A DNA stretch of 64,000 nt from positions 3,968,001-4,032,000 of the forward strand of contig NZ_CP021435.1 in the NCBI RefSeq assembly GCF_002549795.1, read 5' to 3'. The position numbers and the translations under genes were made by a program. This DNA comes from Halomonas beimenensis. GTDB lineage: Bacteria > Pseudomonadota > Gammaproteobacteria > Pseudomonadales > Halomonadaceae. Positions 56,993 to 64,000 of the stretch are shown here, in pieces; position 1 is the first letter of the stretch; every line of letters begins with the position of its first letter. A model generated the notes under the pieces. The model was not told where the DNA came from. It did no database searches and worked only from the letters and a program-made list of their open reading frames with translations.

Positions 56993-58884
56993 CCGTTGGC
57001 CACTCGGGTCTCGTCGAGCAGGCGACGCTTCTTGAGATGGATCAGCAGGATCGAGACCGCCGCCGGGGTCACCCCGGAGATCCGGGACGCCTGGGCCAGG
57101 GTCTCCGGGCGAGCCTCGGCGAGCTTCTGGCGGATCTCGTTGGACAGCCCCTCGACCCGGGCGTAGTCGAGATCCTCGGGCAACCGGGTGGCCTCGTGGC
57201 GCTTGAGCTTGTCGATCTCGGCCTGCTGGCGATCGATGTAGCCCTGGTACTTGGCCTGGATCTGCACCTGCTCGGCGACCCGCTCGTCGCTCACCGGCTC
57301 GCCGACCAGCCCGGCCACGTCGTCGTAGCCGAGCTCCGGGCGCTTGAGCAGGTCCATGAGGTTGTACTCCCGGCCCAGGGAACCGCCGGTCTTGGCCTCG
57401 ATTCGAGCCGCGGCGTCGCTGCCCGGCTGGACCCAGCTGGCCTTGAGTCGGGCACTCTCCGCCTCGATGGCCTCGCGCTTCTCGCTGAAGACGCGCCAGC
57501 GGCGCTCGTCCACCAGGCCGAGTGCCCGCCCCGCCTCGGTCAGGCGCAGGTCGGCATTGTCCTCGCGCAGCAGCAGCCGATATTCCGCGCGGGAGGTGAA
57601 CATCCGATAGGGCTCCCTGGTCCCCAGGGTAATCAGGTCATCCACCAGCACGCCGAGGTAGGCCTCGTCGCGACGCGGCCACCAGGCGTCGAGTCCCTGG
57701 GCACGCCGAGCCGCATTCAGCCCGGCGAGCAGGCCCTGGGCACCGGCCTCCTCGTAGCCGGTCGTGCCGTTGATCTGGCCGGCGAAGAACAGGTTGTGGA
57801 TGAATTTCGTCTCCAGCGAGTGCCTGAGGTCGCGGGGATCGAAGAAATCGTACTCGATGGCATAGCCCGGCCGGGTGATGTGGGCGTTCTCCAGGCCACG
57901 AATCGAGCGCACCACCTGCAGCTGGACGTCGAAGGGCAGCGAGGTGGAGATGCCGTTGGGATACAGCTCGTGGGTATCCAGGCCCTCGGGCTCGACGAAG
58001 ACCTGGTGGCTCGCCTTGTCGGCGAAGCGGTGGACCTTGTCCTCGATCGAGGGGCAATAGCGCGGCCCGACTCCCTCGATCACCCCGGAGAACATCGGCG
58101 AGCGATCCAGGTTGGCGTGGATGATCTCGTGAGTCCGCTCGTTGGTATGGGCGATGTGACAGCTGACCTGCCGGGGGTGCATGTCGCGGTCGCCGAGGTA
58201 GGACATCACCGGCGTCGGTGAGTCCCCGGGCTGGGTCTCGAGCACCGAGAAGTCCACGCTCTTGGCGTCGAGCCGGGGCGGGGTACCGGTCTTGAGGCGA
58301 TCCACGCGGAACGGCAGGGCCCGCAGGCGTTGGGCCAGGGCGTTGGAAGGCGGGTCGCCGGCGCGTCCGCCGCGACTGTTGTCCAACCCGATGTGGATAA
58401 CCCCGCCGAGGAAAGTGCCTGTGCACAACACCACCGTCTCGCCGAGGAAGCGCACGCCACTCTCGGTGACGACGCCTCTCACGGTATCCCCGTCGACGAT
58501 CAGGTCACCGGCCGCCTGCTGGAAGAGCGTCAGATTGGGCTGGTTCTCCAGCATCCCGCGAATCGCTGCCTTGTAGCGGACGCGGTCGGCCTGGGCTCGG
58601 GTCGCCCGTACGGCGGGCCCCTTGCGGGCGTTGAGCACCCGGAACTGGATGCCACCCAGGTCGGTGGCCAGTCCCATGGCGCCGCCCAGGGCATCGATTT
58701 CCTTGACCAGGTGACTCTTGCCGATCCCGCCGATGGCGGGATTGCAGGACATCTGGCCGAGGGTCTCGATGTTGTGAGTCAGCAGCAGGGTGCGGGAACC
58801 CATGCGGGCCGCGGCAAGGGCGGCCTCGGTGCCGGCATGGCCGCCACCGATGACGATGACGTCGAAGCGATCGGGGTACTCCAA
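56989..58884 (-). CDS. mnmG: tRNA uridine-5-carboxymethylaminomethyl modification enzyme MnmG (GidA)
   Basis: A 631-residue FAD protein that, with MnmE, modifies U34 of several tRNAs. The FAD motif is [43 protein letters not shown] and the Cys-containing [13 protein letters not shown] are diagnostic, and the C-terminal helical domain binds MnmE. The start is TTG at 58884, supported by GAGGTGA just upstream and by the family N-terminus. It is the last leftward gene before the proposed origin. Confidence 0.97.
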   Translation of the reverse strand: MEYPDRFDVIVIGGGHAGTEAALAAARMGSRTLLLTHNIETLGQMSCNPAIGGIGKSHLVKEIDALGGAMGLATDLGGIQFRVLNARKGPAVRATRAQADRVRYKAAIRGMLENQPNLTLFQQAAGDLIVDGDTVRGVVTESGVRFLGETVVLCTGTFLGGVIHIGLDNSRGGRAGDPPSNALAQRLRALPFRVDRLKTGTPPRLDAKSVDFSVLETQPGDSPTPVMSYLGDRDMHPRQVSCHIAHTNERTHEIIHANLDRSPMFSGVIEGVGPRYCPSIEDKVHRFADKASHQVFVEPEGLDTHELYPNGISTSLPFDVQLQVVRSIRGLENAHITRPGYAIEYDFFDPRDLRHSLETKFIHNLFFAGQINGTTGYEEAGAQGLLAGLNAARRAQGLDAWWPRRDEAYLGVLVDDLITLGTREPYRMFTSRAEYRLLLREDNADLRLTEAGRALGLVDERRWRVFSEKREAIEAESARLKASWVQPGSDAAARIEAKTGGSLGREYNLMDLLKRPELGYDDVAGLVGEPVSDERVAEQVQIQAKYQGYIDRQQAEIDKLKRHEATRLPEDLDYARVEGLSNEIRQKLAEARPETLAQASRISGVTPAAVSILLIHLKKRRLLDETRVANG

Positions 58885-58977
58885 GATTCACCTCGTTCGG
58901 CGCCGTCGCGCCGAGTGTTGCGGGTCAGGGGAGAAATCAGCCAGCCAGTATAACGCCCTTGTGGGTAATCGTCAGGG

Positions 58978-59347
58978 TTTTCCACACCCCTCCTCGCGGG
59001 CCTGCCTTCGGGACCTTCTTCCCTAATCAAATAATCAGATAGATAAAGAGAAGTTCTGTTGTGGTAGTAACTACTGGTGTGGATACTTTTTGTGGAAAAA
59101 TGGATCTTTCCTTTTCTTATCAACAGCTTGTAGTGTTGACCTTTGCGAGGATAAGCGGCGGGCGTCCTGCGGACGTCGTGTTCGGGGCCTGTGGATGATG
59201 GCCCGGGTTGCCCACAGGCTCGCGGAATCACCGCTTGTCCACGGCCCTCTCCCGGTCTTGTCACCGGAGCTGTGAACAATCGCCGGATTCGTCCCCAGCC
59301 CTGCCATGGCGGCCGTCGAGCGCTTTCGGCCTGTGTGGTTGTCCACA
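58978..59347. other. oriC: Probable chromosomal replication origin (oriC)
   Basis: A cluster of DnaA-box-like 9-mers (consensus TTATNCACA): TTTTCCACA 58978, reverse boxes at 59078 (GTATCCACA), 59091 (TTTTCCACA) and 59190 (TCATCCACA), TTATCAACA 59117, TTGCCCACA 59208, TTGTCCACG 59235, reverse TTGTTCACA 59271 and TTGTCCACA 59339. Between about 59021 and 59130 the DNA is strikingly AT-rich for this genome. It contains GATCTTTCCTTTTC at 59103, which resembles the E. coli 13-mer unwinding repeats. It lies directly beyond mnmG, the place of oriC in E. coli, next to parAB and rsmG. No credible gene is present. Confidence 0.85.
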
Positions 59348-59351
59348 GGCG

Positions 59352-59382
59352 AAAAAAAGGCCCTGTCGTCTCCGACAGGGCC
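59352..59382 (-). terminator. Rho-independent terminator of the glnHPQ genes
   Basis: A perfect 10-bp stem (GGCCCTGTCG with CGACAGGGCC) and 4-base loop are followed, on the minus strand, by seven Ts. It lies 26 bases after glnQ and also shields oriC from leftward transcription. Confidence 0.95.
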
Positions 59383-59408
59383 TACTCGAGGCGGGTTACG
59401 ACGTCTCG

Positions 59409-60182
59409 TCAGTGCTTGAGCACCCGTGAGAGGAACTGGCGGGTGGGTTCCGCCTGGGGGGAATCGAAGATCGTCTCGGGCGGGCCCTCCTCGGCGATCT
59501 CGCCCTTGTGGATGAAGATCACGCGGTCGGCGACCTCGCGGGCGAAGCCCATCTCGTGGGTGACGACCAGCATGGTCATGCCCTCGTTGGCGAGCTCGCG
59601 CATGGCGTCCAGCACTTCACCGATCATCTCCGGGTCAAGCGCCGAGGTGGGCTCGTCGAAGAGCATCAGCCGCGGTTCCATGGCCAGGGCACGGGCCAGG
59701 GCCACGCGCTGTTGCTGGCCCCCCGACAGCTGAGAGGGGTACTTCTGGGCCTGGTCGCCGATACCCACCCGGTCGAGCAGGCGTTCGGCGATCTTGATGG
59801 CATCCTCGCGGCTCAGGCCGCGCACCTTCATGGGCGCCAGGGTCACGTTGTCCAGCACGCTCAGGTGGGGAAAGAGATTGAACTGCTGGAAGACCATGCC
59901 GACCTCGGTGCGGATCTTCTGCAGCGTCTTGGTGGCCTTGCCGTGGGGCAAGAGGGGGTTCCCGTCGACCTCGAGCGCGCCCTGCTGGAACTCCTCGAGG
60001 CCGTTGATGCAGCGGATCAGCGTCGACTTGCCGGAGCCACTGGCGCCGATGATCACCACCACCTCCCCGGGCGTGACCTCCAGGTCGATGTCCTTCAACA
60101 CATGCAGGGAACCGAAGTACTTGTTGACCTTGTCCAGGCGCACGATGGGCTCGCCGCCGGACTTGGACGTCTCGTCGTTCAT
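59409..60182 (-). CDS. glnQ: Glutamine ABC transporter ATP-binding protein
   Basis: A 257-residue polar-amino-acid ABC ATPase: Walker [22 protein letters not shown]-loop [17 protein letters not shown], signature [17 protein letters not shown], Walker [20 protein letters not shown], switch [16 protein letters not shown]. The PAAT family assignment is firm; glutamine specificity rests on the neighbouring GlnH-like protein. Confidence 0.9.
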   Translation of the reverse strand: MNDETSKSGGEPIVRLDKVNKYFGSLHVLKDIDLEVTPGEVVVIIGASGSGKSTLIRCINGLEEFQQGALEVDGNPLLPHGKATKTLQKIRTEVGMVFQQFNLFPHLSVLDNVTLAPMKVRGLSREDAIKIAERLLDRVGIGDQAQKYPSQLSGGQQQRVALARALAMEPRLMLFDEPTSALDPEMIGEVLDAMRELANEGMTMLVVTHEMGFAREVADRVIFIHKGEIAEEGPPETIFDSPQAEPTRQFLSRVLKH

Positions 60183-60194
60183 GTCATGCCTTCC

Positions 60195-60866
60195 TTATTG
60201 TCCGACCAGGCCCTTGCGCTCCAGCATGCGCAGCGCGAAGGAGAGCGACAGGGTGATCACCAGGTAGAGGGCGGCGACCATCAGGTACACCTCCAGGGCG
60301 TTGAAGGTGGTGGCGATGTAGACCTGGCCCTGGCGCACCAGCTCCCCGACGCCGATGACCGAGAACAGCGAGGTGTCCTTGATGCTGATGATGCCCTGGT
60401 TGCCGAGCGGCGGGATCATCCGCCGAAGGGCCTGGGGCCAGATGATGTAGCGGAAGGTCTGGCGCCGGGACAGCCCCAGCGACAGGCCCGCCTCGCGCTG
60501 GCCCCGCTCGATGGACTGCACGCCGCCGCGGACGATCTCCGAGATGTAGGCGCCGGAGTTGACCGCGATGGCCGCGATGCCCGCGACCAGGGCGTTGATG
60601 GGCCCGCCGAGCAGCTGGGGGAGGCCGTAGAAGATGAACAGCACCTGAACCAGGACCGGGGTGCCGCGGAAGATCTCGATATAGGCCACGGCGGGCAGGC
60701 GCAGCCAGCTCACCGGGCTGATGCGCAGCAGCCCGAAGACGATGCCGATGATGAAGCCGATGGCCAGGCCGACGAAGGAGATCAGCAGGGTATAGGGAAT
60801 ACCCGTCAGCAGGTGCGGAATGGAGGCGAAGGCCGCCTGCCAGTCGAAATCGAATGTGACGTCCAC
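60195..60866 (-). CDS. glnP: Glutamine ABC transporter permease
   Basis: A 223-residue inner-membrane permease with about five helices. It has YIEIFRGTPVLVQVLFIFYG and the EAA coupling loop REAGLSLGLSRRQTFRYI, ending in PQALRRMIPPLGNQGI. The start is GTG at 60866 with a GGAGAT site. It closely follows the GlnP type of E. coli. It probably works as a homodimer with glnQ, 12 bases downstream. Confidence 0.9.
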   Translation of the reverse strand: MDVTFDFDWQAAFASIPHLLTGIPYTLLISFVGLAIGFIIGIVFGLLRISPVSWLRLPAVAYIEIFRGTPVLVQVLFIFYGLPQLLGGPINALVAGIAAIAVNSGAYISEIVRGGVQSIERGQREAGLSLGLSRRQTFRYIIWPQALRRMIPPLGNQGIISIKDTSLFSVIGVGELVRQGQVYIATTFNALEVYLMVAALYLVITLSLSFALRMLERKGLVGQ

Positions 60867-60912
60867 GAGGGATCTCCGTCAAGGTGCACAGGGACAAGGG
60901 GATCGCAACGCA

Positions 60913-60942
60913 ACGGGGTCGGGTCATGGGACCCGACCCCGT
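60913..60942. terminator. Intercistronic hairpin between glnH and glnP
   Basis: A perfect 13-bp stem (60913-60925 with 60930-60942) and 4-base loop lie between the binding-protein and permease genes with no T tract. Such hairpins usually protect the upstream message, giving more binding protein than permease. Confidence 0.6.
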
Positions 60943-60960
60943 CGGTTGACGCCTGGAGGA

Positions 60961-61728
60961 TCATTCGCCGCTGGGGCTGCCGAACCACTTGGCGTGGATC
61001 TCGTCGTAGGTGCCGTCCTCCTTCATGGACGCCAGGGCCTCGTTGACGGGCTCGACCCATTCGCTGCCCTTGACGAAGACGATGCCGTACTGCTGCCCCT
61101 CGTAGAGCGGGCCGACGACCTGGGTGCGGCCCTCGCCGCGAGTCTGGGAGAAGTAGCCGACGTTGGGGGCGTCATAGAAGACCGCGTCGACGCTGCCGCC
61201 CAGCAGGGCCATGTACATGTCGCTGGAGCCGGGGTAGGGCGTGATGTCGGCGGCGTCCCCGAGGTTCTCCTGGAGGAAGTCGTAGCTGGTGGAGCCGATC
61301 TTGGTGCCGACGGACTTGCCTTCCAGGTCTTCCACGTTCTGGATGCTGTCGTCGTCGGCGTTGACCAGCAGGCGCAGGCCGCTGTCGTAATAGGGATCGG
61401 AGAAATCGACGATCTCGGCGCGCTCGTCGGTGATGGTGATCCCGGCGATGGCGATGTCGACGTTGCCGGTCTGCACGGCGGGGATGATGCCGTTGAAGTC
61501 CATGGTGCGCAGGTTGTACTCGAACCCGGCGCGTTCGGCTACCTCGGCGATGATGTCCATGTCGAAACCGACCATCTCGCCGGTGTCCTGGTCCATCATC
61601 TCGAAGGGCACGAAGCTCGGGTCGGTGACCACGTCGAGGACGTGGTTGTCGGCGCTGGCGGTGGCGGACAGGCCCAGGGCCAGGCCGAGACAGGAGGCCA
61701 GCGAAGCCGCCTTGAGTTGACCTTTCAT
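60961..61728 (-). CDS. glnH: Glutamine ABC transporter substrate-binding protein
   Basis: A 255-residue periplasmic protein with signal peptide (to about residue 24, ending SATASA). The sequence tracks E. coli GlnH closely: [61 protein letters not shown], and the terminal KWFG. The Asp/Arg ligands of the type 3 fold are in place. The ATG at 61728 has a GGAGAG site. Specificity for glutamine is inferred from this similarity. Confidence 0.88.
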   Translation of the reverse strand: MKGQLKAASLASCLGLALGLSATASADNHVLDVVTDPSFVPFEMMDQDTGEMVGFDMDIIAEVAERAGFEYNLRTMDFNGIIPAVQTGNVDIAIAGITITDERAEIVDFSDPYYDSGLRLLVNADDDSIQNVEDLEGKSVGTKIGSTSYDFLQENLGDAADITPYPGSSDMYMALLGGSVDAVFYDAPNVGYFSQTRGEGRTQVVGPLYEGQQYGIVFVKGSEWVEPVNEALASMKEDGTYDEIHAKWFGSPSGE

Positions 61729-61843
61729 GAAACTCTCCATGGTTCGATTAGTTTTTGCATTACCTAATCAACCATGGCGAGTCGCCGGGTAGGCGTCAAG
61801 TTTCTGCGGGGGGGCTCGGGGGGAGGCGATTCAACGCCGGGTA

Positions 61844-62197
61844 TCAGACCATGAAGGAGGCGCCGCAGCCGCAGGTGGTCGTGGCATTGGGGTTCTGGAT
61901 CAGGAAACGGGCGCCGGCCAGGCCTTCCTCGAAGTCCACGGTGGAGCCCACCAGGTACTGGTAGGAGAGCGGGTCGACCACCAGGGCGACCTCGCCGAAC
62001 TCGACCAGGGTATCGTCCTCGGCCACCGTCTCGGCGAAGTCGAAGCCGTACTGGAAGCCGGAACAGCCGCCGCCGGTCACGTAGACCCGAAGCTTGAGAT
62101 CGGGATTGCCTTCCTCCTCGATCAAGGCCTGAAGCCGCGCCTTGGCGCTGTCGGACAGCAGTAGAGGGGTCGGAACGAAGGTAGCGGCACCGCTCAT
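61844..62197 (-). CDS. erpA: Iron-sulfur cluster insertion protein ErpA
   Basis: A 117-residue A-type carrier that delivers 4Fe-4S clusters, essential for isoprenoid synthesis in E. coli. The three cluster cysteines are present: Cys45 in [11 protein letters not shown], and Cys109 and Cys111 in CGCGASF. ErpA-specific features include the [13 protein letters not shown] block and [11 protein letters not shown]. Its nearness to argC is also found in Pseudomonas as I recall it. Confidence 0.95.
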   Translation of the reverse strand: MSGAATFVPTPLLLSDSAKARLQALIEEEGNPDLKLRVYVTGGGCSGFQYGFDFAETVAEDDTLVEFGEVALVVDPLSYQYLVGSTVDFEEGLAGARFLIQNPNATTTCGCGASFMV

Positions 62198-62280
62198 GGG
62201 TGACCTCCCCGGAATCGGTGAATGTCTTGCAGGAGACGATTATCCCCAACCCCGAGCAAAAGGGTCAACTATTGGAGGTG

Positions 62281-62536
62281 GGACAGAGCTATCGCGCCCG
62301 TTCGGGGCTGATCCGGGGACAGGTCCCGGAGCGCCGGACCGCCGAGGGGGCGCTGTAAACCCTTCCCTGGGCGCTACCGACGCCCTGCGGCGCTCTCGCC
62401 TCCTGCTCTGCTTGCAGGTCCTGGGTTGGCCATCCATGGCCAACCCGTTCGGAGCAGTGCTCCTCACCCATGGCGTAGGACCCCCTCTTCGTCCTGTCCC
62501 CGGCGCCCCTCGCCAGCCCCCGCTTCGATGGCCCTG
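62281..62536 (-). repeat. Intergenic repeat family, long form (copy B)
   Basis: Read on the minus strand this about 256-base element has the same left end (CAGGGCCATCGAAG) and interior as copy A at 2097-2264. The shared interior includes GGGGTCCTACGCCATGG and GGTAGCGCCCAGGGA. An additional 80-base block is inserted after CCATGG and contains an 11-bp arm palindrome (GGGTTGGCCAT). The right end is more diverged. It fills most of the 353-base gap between erpA and argC. No gene is supported inside it. Confidence 0.75.
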
Positions 62537-62550
62537 AGCGAGGGGAGATG

Positions 62551-63585
62551 TCAGGGCATCATCGCCGGGGCGTCGAGGCCGGCGTGCTCGTCGAGGCCGA
62601 ACATCAGGTTGAGGTTGTGCACGGCCTGCCCGGAGGCGCCCTTGACCAGGTTGTCGATGACCGAGAGCACCACCACGGTGTCGCCGTCGCCCGGCCGGTG
62701 CACGGCCAGGCGGCAGACGTTGGCGCCCTTGACGCTGCGCGTCTCGGGATGGCTCCCCGCCGGCATGACGTCGACGAAGGGCTCCTCGGCGAAGCGCTCC
62801 TCGAAGCGTGCCTGCAGGTCGCCGGGCTCGCCGGTGAGCCGGCCGTAGAGGGTGGCATGGATGCCGCGGATCATGGGGGTCAGGTGGGGCACGAAGGTCA
62901 GCCCCACCGGGCCGCCGGCCGCATCGCCCAGGCCCTGACGGATCTCGGGCAGGTGGCGGTGCCCCGAGGCCCCGTAGGCCTTCATGGATTCGCTGGCCTC
63001 GGCCAGCAGGGAGGGCACCTTGGCGCCCCGACCGGCGCCGGTGACCCCCGACTTGCAGTCGGCGATGACGTGGTCGGCGTCGACCAGCCCCGCCTCCAGC
63101 AGCGGCAGCAGGCCGAGCTGCACGGCGGTGGGGTAGCAGCCCGGGACCGCGATCAGGCGCGCCTGGCGGATGCGCTCGCGGTGGACCTCGGGCAGGCCGT
63201 AGACGGCCTCGTCGAGCAGTTCGGGGGCGCCGTGGGGCTGGCCGTACCAGGCTTCCCATTCGGCCGCGTCGCGCAGGCGGAAGTCCGCCGACAGGTCGAT
63301 GACCCGGGTGCCGCGGTCGAGCAGGTCTCCGGCCAGGGCGTGGGCCACGCCGTGGGGCGTGGCGAAGAAGACCGCATCGCAGGCCGCCAGGCGGGCCGGG
63401 TCCGGCTCGCTGAAGCGAAGGTCGTCGTAGTGGCCGCGCAGATTGGGATAGAGTTCGCTGACCCCCAGGCCGGCCTCGCTGCGCGAGGTGATGGCCTCGA
63501 CGCGCACCTCGGGATGGCGGGCCAGCAGCCTGAGCAGTTCGACGCCGGTGTACCCGGTGCCGCCGACGATTCCGACCTTGATCAC
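62551..63585 (-). CDS. argC: N-acetyl-gamma-glutamyl-phosphate reductase
   Basis: ArgC reduces N-acetylglutamyl phosphate to the semialdehyde in arginine synthesis. The 344-residue protein has the NADP motif [18 protein letters not shown], the catalytic Cys in [26 protein letters not shown], and GHRHLPEI and HLTPMIRGI for substrate and His catalysis. The GTG at 63585 has GAGGAG upstream; the frame extends into a repeat that is not coding. Length is the usual 344. Confidence 0.96.
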   Translation of the reverse strand: MIKVGIVGGTGYTGVELLRLLARHPEVRVEAITSRSEAGLGVSELYPNLRGHYDDLRFSEPDPARLAACDAVFFATPHGVAHALAGDLLDRGTRVIDLSADFRLRDAAEWEAWYGQPHGAPELLDEAVYGLPEVHRERIRQARLIAVPGCYPTAVQLGLLPLLEAGLVDADHVIADCKSGVTGAGRGAKVPSLLAEASESMKAYGASGHRHLPEIRQGLGDAAGGPVGLTFVPHLTPMIRGIHATLYGRLTGEPGDLQARFEERFAEEPFVDVMPAGSHPETRSVKGANVCRLAVHRPGDGDTVVVLSVIDNLVKGASGQAVHNLNLMFGLDEHAGLDAPAMMP

Positions 63586-63600
63586 GATGGACTCCTCACT

Positions 63601-63660
63601 GGTAGGGGGATCGCAGTTAGCGTTGTCGATCGGGGCTGACCCCGCTGCGATTGCCCTGCT
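63601..63660 (-). repeat. Intergenic repeat family, short form (copy C)
   Basis: On the minus strand CAGGGCAATCGCAG and ACTGCGATCCCCCTA flank only about 30 bases, including a 5-bp hairpin (CGGGG-TCAG-CCCCG) and GACAACGCTAACTGCGAT, which is shared word for word with copy A. Copy A has about 115 extra bases at the CGCAG/TCAGCCCC junction. It lies just upstream of argC. Confidence 0.75.
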
Positions 63661-63761
63661 CTTCATGGTGGACGCTGGGACCTCTGTTGCCGGATATGAT
63701 ACACAAGAGGGAAGGCTTCCACCCAGGGTCGGGGGGAGTCGGACCGAACAGGAAGGTTGCC

Positions 63762-64000
63762 TTGCCGCGTCTCTCGCTACCCCGTTGTTTCAGCCTCGAT
63801 CGTTTTCGTCGCCAGCTGGCCAGCGTGGATGCCCTGCCCCAGCTCTGCGTGCTGGGCCTGGTGTCCGGGCTGATCACCGGCGGATTGATGGTGCTGTTCC
63901 GCCTGCTGCTGGCGCTGGGCGCGATGGTCTTCCTGCCCGGCGGCGATCCCGAGGCATTCGAGGGCCTCGCCCCGGGGGCGAGGGCCCTGCTGCCGCTGCT
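63762..64000 (+). CDS. ClC-family chloride channel/antiporter (partial, N-terminus)
   Basis: The frame starting at TTG 63762, preceded by GGAAGG, encodes 79 residues before the window ends. After a basic N-terminus ([14 protein letters not shown]) comes a hydrophobic helix ([20 protein letters not shown]) typical of helix B in ClC proteins, which move chloride, often in exchange for protons. With only this segment, the family call is moderate. It is divergent from argC. Confidence 0.55.
   Translation, partial: MPRLSLPRCFSLDRFRRQLASVDALPQLCVLGLVSGLITGGLMVLFRLLLALGAMVFLPGGDPEAFEGLAPGARALLPL

Noticed and set aside
62240..63259. A minus-strand 339-codon frame across argC and the repeat at 62.4 kb
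   Set aside because: Out of frame with argC and composed of Arg/Pro/Gly-rich shadow sequence plus repeat.

Overview
The window is a 64 kb stretch of a high-GC gammaproteobacterial chromosome, most likely from Halomonadaceae (a Halomonas-like halophile). The evidence is the mixture of Pseudomonas-type and E. coli-type gene orders, the acidic, GC-rich codon use, and the presence of Crc, OxyR, PagL, AGCS, SNF and TRAP proteins. The genus is inferred from remembered family resemblance, not from a database search. About 90% of the window is coding. No rRNA, tRNA, CRISPR array or prophage was seen.

Layout. (1) 0-3.2 kb: pyrE (cut by the window edge), a Crc-like protein, rph and yicC. (2) 3.2-11.2 kb: an accessory block holding an AlbA_2/ATPase regulator and then a self-contained glutamine module. 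That module is a sensor kinase with an amino-acid-binding periplasmic domain, a sigma-54 response regulator, a perfect sigma-54 promoter with dyad upstream sites, an AGCS sodium:amino-acid symporter and a glutaminase. (3) 11.3-20 kb: gmk, rpoZ, spoT, ridA, thpR, pagL, an NAD-epimerase, oxyR and recG. (4) 20-32 kb: HU, a rubredoxin reductase, ubiC-ubiA, phoB-phoR, cysZ, phoU, pstBAC and pstS, with Pho boxes. (5) 32-39 kb: a thioesterase, an orphan TakP-like TRAP binding protein, uvrD, a HexR/RpiR regulator and an SNF transporter. (6) 39-58.9 kb: an almost unbroken leftward series of DUF72, glmS, glmU, apbE, uppP, mgtE, atpIBEFHAGDC, parB, parA, rsmG and mnmG. (7) 58.9-59.4 kb: a cluster of DnaA-box-like 9-mers with an AT-rich core, the probable oriC. 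(8) 59.4-64 kb: glnQ-glnP-glnH, erpA, argC and the start of a ClC channel gene.

How it fits together. Regions 1, 3 and 4 follow the order I recall from Pseudomonas aeruginosa (pyrE-crc-rph-yicC-gmk-rpoZ-spoT-ridA-oxyR-recG-HU-rubB-ubiCA-phoBR-phoU-pst). The 3.2-11.2 kb block interrupts that order between yicC and gmk. Region 6 resembles the E. coli oriC-proximal order. Its genes point away from the proposed origin, as expected of highly expressed genes on the leading strand. Two independent glutamine uptake routes lie in the window: the sigma-54 AGCS/glutaminase module and the glnHPQ ABC transporter beside oriC.

Non-coding structure includes a three-member, size-variable intergenic repeat family (2.1, 62.4 and 63.6 kb), a MITE-like element with terminal inverted repeats (44.6 kb), a 10-copy 7-bp tandem array (20.0 kb) and several strong hairpin terminators. 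Intergenic spaces longer than 300 bases are the module promoter region (8310-8643), 39001-39322 (little seen), the oriC region, and 62198-62550 (mostly repeat). The 44599-44909 space is filled by the MITE-like element.
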